A DNA stretch of 64,000 bases from Ciona savignyi. Lineage: Eukaryota; Chordata; Ascidiacea; Phlebobranchia; Cionidae. The stretch is taken from the NCBI GenBank assembly GCA_000149265.1, contig CH002580.1:452476-516475 (forward strand), given 5' to 3'. The notes under the pieces are model-generated. The model ran no database searches and was not told the origin of the DNA. It saw only the letters and a program-made list of their open reading frames with translations. Numbering within the stretch: position 1 is the first letter of the stretch; every line of letters starts with the position of its first letter. This document shows, piece after piece, positions 36,062-45,900 of the stretch. The position numbers and the translations under genes were made by a program.

Positions 36062-36917
36062 TGCAACGTTTGACGTTTTTGCAGTAGGTTAACTGCAACG
36101 TTCAAGGTTAGTCGAGGGTAGATTTGCCCTCTGTGTGGCTCGAATATATATGCTGACTCCGATATCCGACTTCCAAAGATCGAGTCCACGCTTATTGAAC
36201 GTTGGTTAGTTTATTGTCAAACGTTGCTAATATAACACACGAATAAATCAATGCACTTTACTCGGGAATCGATTCGCGGGACCGACTGGCGTCGGAATAA
36301 CTGCGCGATGCGTTTAATAGACAGTTCGTTTTCCTTTGCGGCTTGTCAACTCGTTCTTTGTTTATTCCGGCAGAAGCGACTTTTGTCTTGTTCCTTCTGT
36401 CAACTATGCCACAAAGTCTCAATAACCTAGCGCTTAACGCGCCAGGTGGCAGTCACCTCGGTCTCAGCCTCGTTTCCTCTCCCTCTGTCAGTCCGTCCCC
36501 TTCTGACGTTCAAACATCCGTATTTATCTGGTGCTCCAATCCCTAAGAGAAAACTGCATGATGCCCGTTTTTGGTCTTATTCATGTAATCTTTTCTCTCC
36601 AAAACCACTTATAGATTCTCTGCTTCTCACTCTTGCGACAACATCTCGTGTGATTGTTCGCCCAAAATAGACCCATTAGCTGGTCTTTCCCACGGGAACC
36701 CCATCAAAATCCAGCAAACTCCGAGCAATAACTGACGTCATAATGATTTCCAGAGATCAAACAACACTGACCCTTAATTGACGTCATAATGTTTTTCAGG
36801 TCAGCCTTTGCACGCGATCAATAACCAATAACTGGCGCCATAATGCAGTTTTAAGTGGATGACGTCCATCTTATCGCGGATGTTTGAATTGAAGTGAAAA
36901 CAAGGCGAACCGCTGCA
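36062..36917 (-). repeat. 5' LTR of the left element (856 bp)
   Basis: On the minus strand it begins TGCAGCGGTTCGCC and ends ACGTTGCA (TG...CA). It is identical, as far as I could read, to the oppositely oriented LTR at 38747-39602, although these belong to different insertions. Confidence 0.9.
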
Positions 36918-37287
36918 TTAACCACAATAATAGGTCTGGCAATTCGGTTATGGAAATGTGTCTTTATCAGACACGTTTCAGGTCATTGGTCCGACGAAAA
37001 TCACCCGACATGTAATCACCGAATATAACGGTATGGAATGCGTTGGCGCGCTGTATAGTGTTTGATATGTTCAAGCCGATGAGTATCAACGGCCATCCAC
37101 GAATAGCAAGTGAACAAAAACGAAACTTAGTGAACCTTTCAATGCGTAGGCTATACGGTTGAATGTACAACCAGCCTGCAGACGACCAAACCTTGACACC
37201 CACACACGACGTAGGTCGCTTAGCGCTTCACGATTATTCGACAAACATTATTTCGCTTATTTTGTAACGCGCAAAAAAATTTTGTAA

Positions 37288-37334
<47 letters not shown>

Positions 37335-38065
37335 CGGGGGTTAGCCAAAAAAAAAGCAAAATTGTGCACTTAGTGCGAGTTGGTGGCCTTAGGCCGATCC
37401 CCTCGTGCAATGTGAAAATTAATCCACTGGGGGAGGTTTCCCTAGTATGTGGTTGCTGTAAAGAGACACCTTTCGCAGGCATCTCTCCACAGCGTGCAAG
37501 CCACGTAGGGAGGGGGGCTGGGTATCCCTAGGATGTGGGTGCTGGAAAAGACGCCCTTCGCAGGCATCTCTCCACAGCGTGCAAGCCACGTAGGGAGGGG
37601 TTCTATTGCTTAAGGTATCCCGACACCTAAATTCACGCCCTCCAGTGGGTAGCTGGAGGCAGCGCTGGTTAACCGCACTACCACAGGGTGATGCGATTCC
37701 GCAGCTCAGACCTAGCCCATCGAGTTGCACCTTACCGAAGTAACGTGAACAACAGGGCAGAGTGAATTTATGCACCGTTCACCTAATGAATAAAGCAAGT
37801 AAAAAATTCTCTTGCACCTTTTTATATTTAAAATACCACGCAGAGTCTCCGTGCCAATAATTTAAACTTACAAACCAGTTCACCAGCTATACAACAACAG
37901 TGAACGTGGGATTACGGTAAACAATATTGTTTTTCCACTCGGTGTCGCGAGATAACCTTCAACAAACGCGTCAAGAACTGGAACCCAATCACATTTAAAG
38001 GTTAATTGACTTAACTTTGTCCCCTACTCGCCCTCGTACTGATGTATTAGCACGTTAAATGTTTA
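36918..38065 (+). repeat. Segment paralogous to 62036-62765
   Basis: After the TTAAC duplication (36918-36922), the sequence to about 37258 matches 62036-62353, and 37835-38060 matches 62545-62760, at roughly 90% by eye. The stretch in between is replaced by a retroposon (37281-37796). The segment is the right-hand flank of the original LTR-element insertion site. Confidence 0.8.
37281..37796 (-). mobile_element. Poly(A)-tailed retroposon, unrecognised family
   Basis: On the minus strand, about 0.45 kb of GC-richer sequence ends in a long A tail (the T run at 37290-37334 on +). It contains an imperfect direct repeat of about 85 bp (37440-37525 and 37527-37600) sharing CGCAGGCATCTCTCCACAGC. 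It is absent from the paralogous locus near 62360-62540, so it inserted after duplication or was lost there. It could be a SINE or a LINE 3' end. Confidence 0.65.
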
Positions 38066-38429
38066 CAGTTTTTCTTTAGTACCGCAGTTGCAGTATAAAA
38101 TCAGCATAGTTTACTTTAGTCAGTGTCGGCTCGGAACAGCACTGAAATACTATATAAAGCACCTTAGCCCTCAAAAATGTACTTTAACATGTACAAAATA
38201 GCTCCTACTTCCCTCAAAGCTCCTAAATTCTAACCAATCATTTACCTACTTAAATATAGGCTATGTCTGCGAATCTTGATAAATAAAAAGAGAAAAATGA
38301 TTGCAACAAATCAAATAAATATACAAGCAAAAGGGCATCATCTGGCTTGAGTACACTATAGCAAATCGAATGGATTCTCGTCAAAATATAGCACAGGTTA
38401 GGAAGTTACAGTGTATTAAATCGTGTTTG

Positions 38430-38525
38430 GTCCGACCGATTAACTTCGTGGGTTAGTGCGTCGCCTTTTAGCCGAAGGGTTGCGGACTCGAAATCCGTCA
38501 CTAGCTTGTCGGCTGTGAACCAGTC
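38430..38525 (+). repeat. tRNA-like SINE head fragment
   Basis: Contains GTGGGTTAGTGCGTCGCC (A-box region) and GCGGACTCGAAATCC (B-box-like), then CACTAGCTTGTCGGCTGTG. This is the promoter end of the common SINE with the body missing. Confidence 0.6.
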
Positions 38526-38746
38526 AAGTATGTTTGTATAGTATGTCAAAGAAAAACTAAAGCTTTATCACCAAGATGAACAACACATAATAGCGGCAAC
38601 CTGACTGTGGGCAGGTTTTATTACGATTGTGCCCGTTTTGTCTCATTTACGTGGATACGACAGATATCTAACCTTGATATCCAATTATTCACGATCAGTT
38701 ACAAGGGATAACTAAAATGAGGGAAAACGGAAAGGAGGGAACTGCA

Positions 38747-39602
38747 TGCAGCGGTTCGCCTTGTTTTCACTTCAATTCAAACATCCGCGATAAGATGGAC
38801 GTCATCCACTTAAAACTGCATTATGGCGCCAGTTATTGGTTATTGATCGCGTGCAAAGGCTGACCTGAAAAACATTATGACGTCAATTAAGGGTCAGTGT
38901 TGTTTGATCTCTGGAAATCATTATGACGTCAGTTATTGCTCGGAGTTTGCTGGATTTTGATGGGGTTCCCGTGGGAAAGACCAGCTAATGGGTCTATTTT
39001 GGGCGAACAATCACACGAGATGTTGTCGCAAGAGTGAGAAGCAGAGAATCTATAAGTGGTTTTGGAGAGAAAAGATTACATGAATAAGACCAAAAACGGG
39101 CATCATGCAGTTTTCTCTTAGGGATTGGAGCACCAGATAAATACGGATGTTTGAACGTCAGAAGGGGACGGACTGACAGAGGGAGAGGAAACGAGGCTGA
39201 GACCGAGGTGACTGCCACCTGGCGCGTTAAGCGCTAGGTTATTGAGACTTTGTGGCATAGTTGACAGAAGGAACAAGACAAAAGTCGCTTCTGCCGGAAT
39301 AAACAAAGAACGAGTTGACAAGCCGCAAAGGAAAACGAACTGTCTATTAAACGCATCGCGCAGTTATTCCGACGCCAGTCGGTCCCGCGAATCGATTCCC
39401 GAGTAAAGTGCATTGATTTATTCGTGTGTTATATTAGCAACGTTTGACAATAAACTAACCAACGTTCAATAAGCGTGGACTCGATCTTTGGAAGTCGGAT
39501 ATCGGAGTCAGCATATATATTCGAGCCACACAGAGGGCAAATCTACCCTCGACTAACCTTGAACGTTGCAGTTAACCTACTGCAAAAACGTCAAACGTTG
39601 CA
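38747..39602 (+). repeat. 5' LTR of the right element (856 bp)
   Basis: TG...CA ended. It contains paired TGACGTCA-like motifs (near 38879-38885 and 38923-38930), which are CRE-like and could be promoter elements. Identical by eye to the LTR at 36062-36917. Confidence 0.9.
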
Positions 39603-39603
39603 G

Positions 39604-39622
39604 TGGTGACCCCGACGTGATT
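39604..39622 (+). promoter_or_regulatory. tRNA primer-binding site, right element
   Basis: TGGTGACCCCGACGTGATT starts one base after the 5' LTR; same site as in the left element. Confidence 0.75.
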
Positions 39623-40610
39623 TTGAACTTAAACGCAACCTACCGAAGTCTGAAGAGTGGATACAAAGATTTCAACCGAGCAGACCCTACTGTTCACGAG
39701 GAAACAGAAGTCTGATCAAAGCAGAAGTCTGTTTAACTTTCTGCAGTAATCAAGTGAGCTAGAAGAATTGCTTTTGAATGAAGCTCACCGCTTATGTTTA
39801 TTAACATTTCCTTCGAGCATGATGAGGGAAAATTCAGCGACGATATCAAGCAAGCAAAGAGCCGCAAATCGTCGTTCAGCCATGTTGTTTTAACCAGTTG
39901 GTCACTCGACACCAAACTGGATGGCTCTGTTTGCGGCATAAAAGCAAGCAAATGTTCGAGTTTAAAGATTTTGAATCAGCGATGCTCTCAGTTTTTCAGA
40001 AGTTATGAAACTGAGCGAAGACTGATGTAGAAATCGACACCATTACACATCACATTTCTATATCACGGTGGAAAAGGTTTGAGTGTGGGCTATATAATAT
40101 TGCATTTGATTTAAATCCCGAGAAGGCACATATATATTTGCTAGAGTTTATGAGAACTCAATAATTCTGTTATTTTTGCTATCGACTTGATATGTTATTT
40201 ATATTGCTTGATTTACACATGTCTATTTTCCGGGAAAATCAACCCGAAGAGATTACTGCGGAATCGCAAATCTATTATGTATCTTTATTGCTTAATATTA
40301 CCGCCCAGGTTACTTAAGCAAATCGCTGCTATATGCGAAAAACAGCCGAACGGCTTATATGTATCAAGCAAAAATATGAAATTAACAGCCCTATAATGGC
40401 CTTTTGAGCAAAATGTGTTGCTGCATCGGGATTTTTAACAATTGCATTAAGCCAGAATCAACCTTTGACACATATATTCTCATTATTAACACACTCGTCT
40501 TACTAAAAACCATTTGTATATTCTTTACTAACAAACTTTTAATATGAAACACATACATTATGTGGAAGAATGGACTTAATTTTGATTTTTCCTTTTAACG
40601 GTGGAAGGCA

Positions 40611-41416
40611 TGCAGCGGTTCGCCTTGTTTTCACTTCAATTCAAACATCCGCGATAAGATGGACGTCATCCACTTAAAACTAACTGCATTATGGCGCCAG
40701 CTATTGCCGGTCAGTGTTGTTTGATCTCTGGAAATCATTATGACGTCAGTTATTGCTCGGAGTTACGAAGGATTTTGATGGGGTTCCCGTGAGACAGACC
40801 AGCTAATGGGTTTATTTTGGGCGAACAATCACACGAGATGTTGTCGCAAGAGTGAGAAGCAGAGAATCTATAAGTGGTTTTGGAGAGAAAAGATTACATG
40901 AATAAGACCAAAAACGGGCATCATGCAGTTTTTCTCTTAGGAATTGGAGCACCAGATAAATACGCATGTTTGGACTCACACACGGACCGACAGAGAGAGG
41001 GGGAACGAGGCTGAGACCGAGGTGACTGCCACCTGGCGCGTTAAGCGCTAGGTTATTGAGACTTTGTGGCATAGTTGACAGAAGGAACAAGACAAAAGTC
41101 GCTTCTGCCGGAATAAACAAAGAACGAGTTGACAAGCCGCAAAGGAAAACGAACTGTCTATTAAACGCATCGCGCAGTTATTCCGACGCCAGTCGGTCCC
41201 GCGAATCGATTCCCGAGTAAAGTGCATTGATTTATTCGTGTGTTCATATTAAACAACGTTTGACAATAAACGAACCAACGTTCAATAAGCGTGGACTCGA
41301 TCTTTGGAAGTCGGATATCGGAGTCAGCATATATTCGAGCCACACAGAGGGCAAATCTACCCTCGACTAACCTCGAACGTTGCAGTTAACTTACCGCAAA
41401 AACGTCAAACGTTGCA
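40611..41416 (+). repeat. 3' LTR of the right element (806 bp)
   Basis: Clearly diverged from the 5' LTR of the same element: about 50 bp shorter (deletion near 40690-40720) with several substitutions. Divergence between the two LTRs implies this insertion is not recent, in contrast to the identity of the inner LTRs. Confidence 0.85.
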
Positions 41417-41680
41417 GTTAATGTTAGGCATCGAAGTCCGTTCATTATTGTAAAACCTCAATCTAGTGTAGGCCTACTTGTGTTGATAAAGATATATTTT
41501 TTTGTTATAAAATATTAAATGAAAGTGGGCGCGAATTGTTTCAACGAATTGCCATCCTTTATTATTCCCTGCGTTTTACCAACGCGGGGATAAATAAAAA
41601 TTAGTATTTATTTATCTACGGTGACGAAGAAAATCTCGTATTTTTAACGGAATTATAGGTCGTTCTGGGAAACATTACTC
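41417..41680 (-). repeat. Segment paralogous (inverted) to 61748-62040
   Basis: Reverse complement matches the sequence just right of duplication block B, starting after GTTAA at 41417-41421. It includes CCTCAATCTAGTGTA and CCCCGCGTTGG-type landmarks on one strand or the other. It is the left half of the original LTR-element target locus. Confidence 0.8.
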
Positions 41681-42017
41681 AGATCCCTGGTATGCAAATT
41701 TGCCTTCTAACAAGGTGGCCACCTGGAATCAGATTCTAGGATTCTAAGATTCTCTAATAACCTGAAAATCAAGGTTGGGTCAGTGATTTTAAGCTGGTGT
41801 CGTCATATTTCTCAAAGTTCGGCCTTATAATCCCTCCTGTATCGGCAACTGTTTCGCAACAAATCTCCCAGTCGATACTCAATAAACACTTTATTTAAGA
41901 TAGCTGCTTAACTGTTATACAAGACTGTACAGTAAGCAATACAAAAAGTATATACCTTAAACCGATTTACAGGTTTAAGTCTCCCAAAACTTAACCACAC
42001 CTAAACTAGTTCGTCGC
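41681..42017. other. Unique AT-rich spacer
   Basis: No gene, repeat or paralogous match in the window that I can see. Confidence 0.5.
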
Positions 42018-42941
42018 CTCCTATTTACATGGATAAACATGAATTTCATAACCTATATGCTTTTAGTTTGATTTCACGTCTCATAATAACGGGGACTACA
42101 TATCTAATCACACAGAACTTTTTACAGAGGGCGTTTAACTAATTATTCTCCACTATCTCTCCAATGCCAACTGACCTCACAAAAAAGGGGTCACTCAAAA
42201 TCCTGTCACAAAAAGTCAGAGTACAATTTTTGACAATTTAAAAATGAAGCTTGCATCTGCAACCTAAATTCAAAACCGTCCAAATTTTCACTTAAAAATG
42301 TTAAGCCTACCCCTCCGTACAGCAACACCTTTTTCCCAACAAAACAGCTAGCAGACGCACAATAAACAGTTTTACAAACCACTTCTCTACTATTACAAAA
42401 CTTCACAACTAAACGAGAACACTGGCGCGCAGGCTAGCACATGCTGCTTTCAACCGTACAAACATTGGGCATTCACTATTATTGTTACTCAGCAAAACAC
42501 TCCATGACTAAGGGAGGCTACCACTCGTCACATTCTGCCGGGCATAGAGTTCTATTAATTCGTTATAAGCCATCTACAGGTGTTAGATAATGTGTATTGG
42601 ATATACAATGAAAAATTGAGAATGTATCACAACAGGTTTGGACAGACTTGAAAATATAAGCACGACTGCCGTTTTAGGCTTTTCAGCACCAGTTATTTCT
42701 TAAAACAATGGATCTTAAGAATTATTAATTGAAATAGTAAAAACAACAAGAAAATATATACACTTAAACGAGTTTAAGAAATAGGAACAAAAAATCAGTT
42801 AGGTAAGAAAAATAATGTGTAGACTATATGAAAAGAGTTTAGAACTAGGAAAAAAATCATACCTTCCAAAGTTATTTTAATAACGGTTTTATAACGTTAG
42901 GTGGCAATTCATAATTTGATGCATAAATTTGGTTAATAAAA

Positions 42942-45900
42942 CTAAGCTTTCTTCTTTTTTTCTACCAATGCTGCAGCCCCAAGAGCAACATTGCAAGTGG
43001 CTTTCATGTGGTCGAAGAAATGGCAGGTTGCTCTATTAGCTCCAGTCCGTCCAAGTATCCAATATATTAAAGAAGTAGCAAATACTATAAAGGTGAGGAC
43101 TACATCACACCAGAATATTGCGTACACATCTCGCTTTCGCTTGATGGCACAAAGAACACATAGATCCTGATATGGTAATTGGCACCTAGAAAAGCATGGC
43201 ATTTATAGATATTATTATTAGATGAAAATTCTCTAAGTCTAACCTGAAAGTTTCAGAAGCTGCAAAGTCATCATGGAGTATAGCAATGCACCAAGCCATC
43301 ATTGTCAGCATGGCTAGCGCATTTACCATTGAGAAAATTAGCTTTAGTGCATACTGTCTGACTAAGAATATGTTATTAAAGTTTTTTCCGTTGCACCAAT
43401 GGTATAGCAAACTCTCAGTAAGCGGATAAAATTCGTTTGCTTGTGGTTCATACTCTTCATCACCGAAACCACCCTCCGGGGTATATGGATTAAGATTAAA
43501 AACTGAAAAATGAAAACAAATTTACCCTTTTATATTACGACAGAAGACAGAACACTAAAGCTGTTACATAGATTCAGTAAGTAACATTTAAACACATGTA
43601 GCAGTGAAGATTATTATGATAATTTAAGTTAGGGAAACACAATTTAATAGAACGTTTCCACATTAAATATAACCAAAATAGATATTTGATTTTTTTATAT
43701 GTTTGGTTAACAATATAACTGGAATGTAGTCTACATTGTCCTTGGACATGTTAGGTCATATTTTTTAACATATGATTACCTGATAGGATATATGGCAGTT
43801 GGTGCATGGATGCAAAGTTTTCATAGCAGATCATAGAAAACAAATGACGATCTTTCATGTTACCAGCCAACATTTTGTCATAGAACTAACAAAGGCAAAG
43901 TGTAAGGTGGAGTTCGTACTGTTTAACTATGGTATATTACCTTAAGTTTAAGTTCATTTGTCGTTTTAACTTCTAAAAAGAGTTTAGATCAGCAGTGTTT
44001 TTAAAATCTTATGTGAACCAAATTTACTAACCTTTACTGTTTGGAGCTGTAGCTGCAGACATTGTATTGGGTTGACTTTTACTGGTCGATTCTTTTGCTG
44101 CAAGACACCACATGGCAGAATAGCATAATGTGTTAGTGTGTTGCTTTTCAACAGAAAGGTTGCAGGATCGTCGAATGTGTCCTTGAACAAGGCTTTGCCA
44201 CAATGGTCAAACAAAGTGGATTAATGGGGTGTACAAAACTAAAAAAGTGTCCATAGACAAATCACTGCAATAGCGAAGGTAATGGTGCGTGTTAATTAGC
44301 TGGTTGACTAGCCTATGTGATAACCAGCGTCTTTCCCATTCACGGAAACATAAATATCCTAAACTATATGCAAGTGTGTATATAAGTGTATGAATTATGT
44401 AAACATTAATTTACCAACCGGATTTGTCTTCTTCAAAAACCAGTAGTTCTACTTTGTCAGACGAGTTGTTTTCAGCACCGCTTGTAATGTTTTTAGGTAT
44501 GGAGGGTAAACCTTCCACTAAAAAAATCAAATCTTTTATTGGACCCTTTTTGAATAATTATCATGGTTTGATAAAGAGCAATAAATGTCCGATTATGTTA
44601 ACACTATTTACCTACCTGATTTGATTTCTTTGCAAACCAGTAGTTCTATCTTTTCAGAGTTGTTTTCTGCATCATTTGTAGTGTTTTTGTGTATGGACGT
44701 CGAATCTTTTAACAAGAAAAGTGGAATCTTTAGGTTTGCCTCTTTTGGAAAATTAGCATGTTTTAATAAAGAGCCATAATTGTGCAGTTATAAAATGTCG
44801 TTAAGCAAACTAAATTATATTCTAGAATTAGCCTAGCATCAAAAAATCAGAAATTCCAACTAAAAACCGCTCTAAAATTTAAGAGCAAGTAACAATTTTG
44901 AATACCAATTTAATAGGACTCTAAAATGGGAAAACAAAGGTCATCTTGTAAATATAAAGTGGGTAAATATAGCTCACCGTAAATATAGCTCACCTTGGTG
45001 TGGTGATTGTGCAATCACCTCCTGCAAAGACCCAGAAGAAGATTTTCTTGAAATTTCCAAAGCAGTAGAAGCGACTTGTAAAGTACCGCTACTCCCAAAA
45101 GTTGCTTTTGCAGACTTAGAAGGTGTACCTATCTTAGATTTTTTCGGATTATTCAGACGAAGTCCGTCTAAATGTTCACTGCGTTCATCATAAGGGTTCC
45201 CCCTATAGTACCCTGATGGGTTACCTTTTACTTTTTCGAAAATATCAATGATCAAAAGTTGCATAAACTTTACATGGCCGAGTACACGAGCACCAACTCG
45301 AAAATGCCAAAAAGCTGGCGGAAGTGCGAAAAGAAACGCCTGAAAAAACAACAACAACATTAAGTGTAATAATTATTATGGGTCCCGTGTAAAATATAAA
45401 AAAATTGGATGTTCGCTTTTGGGGGTCACACGCTTAATGGAGATACCTGGCATGAAAACCAGAACTAATTGAAGAAGAATTTTAAATCGTAGAACATACG
45501 TATCATTAATTATTTCCTAATTAATTTCTAAAAATGCAGTCCACTTATCTTATTTACTAGTGTATACTGCCCACTTTGTAAAGCTTGAAAATGGATTAGT
45601 TTAAGCAAGTTGAAACTAAGTGATGTTAGCTAGTATAAAAACATTGTGAAGTCTATTACAGGGACATTGCGAGTGACGCAAAAATAAAGAAGAACGCCAG
45701 TTTTATCTCAAGGAGTTTGTAATTTTTTACTCACCTGAACAAGCATACAATATGGCAGCCAATGTATGAAGAGTTTCATGTCACTTGGGTTTTTCAAGAG
45801 GTTGATTTTATTTTTGTTTTCTAGGTATTCGCACTGTTGAGATGTCCCGTTATGTGTAATCACTGAAGTATTACTTTCCGGGGACGCAAGGCTTTCCCAA

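Larger units (their letters stand above)
34336..36917 (-). mobile_element. Non-autonomous LTR retrotransposon, left copy
   Basis: Two LTRs (34336-35057 with a gap, and 36062-36917) flank about 1.0 kb without gag, protease, reverse transcriptase or integrase. The element is oriented on the minus strand: its 5' LTR is 36062-36917, and the primer-binding site (TGGTGACCCCGACGTGATT on minus) is 36042-36060, one base inside it. A purine-rich GGTGGAAGG borders the 3' LTR. The PBS and 5-bp target duplications are Ty3/gypsy-like. It is probably mobilised by an autonomous relative. Confidence 0.85.
38747..41416 (+). mobile_element. Non-autonomous LTR retrotransposon, right copy
   Basis: Same element type in the opposite orientation to 34336-36917: 5' LTR 38747-39602, primer-binding site 39604-39622, about 1.0 kb non-coding interior, purine-rich tract GGTGGAAGG at 40600-40608, 3' LTR 40611-41416. 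No enzyme domains. The interiors of the two copies are similar but not identical, so they are distinct insertions. The outer flanks are CTGCA (38742-38746) and GTTAA (41417-41421), which do not match each other. Confidence 0.85.

Noticed and set aside
34617..41135. Conserved 60-107 codon ORFs inside all four LTRs
   Set aside because: They begin at TTG rather than ATG, show no protein domain, and are conserved only because the LTRs are near-identical copies.
43984..44214. Channel exon 6 reading through its donor to a stop
   Set aside because: A GTTAGT donor and an 11-codon exon (43941-43972) restore phase to the conserved FYDKMLAGN exon; both blocks support this.
44424..44779. Plus-strand ORFs starting MSSSKTSSS and similar
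   Set aside because: They are the reverse strand of channel-gene exons 4 and 5, whose minus-strand reading has splice sites and correct phase.
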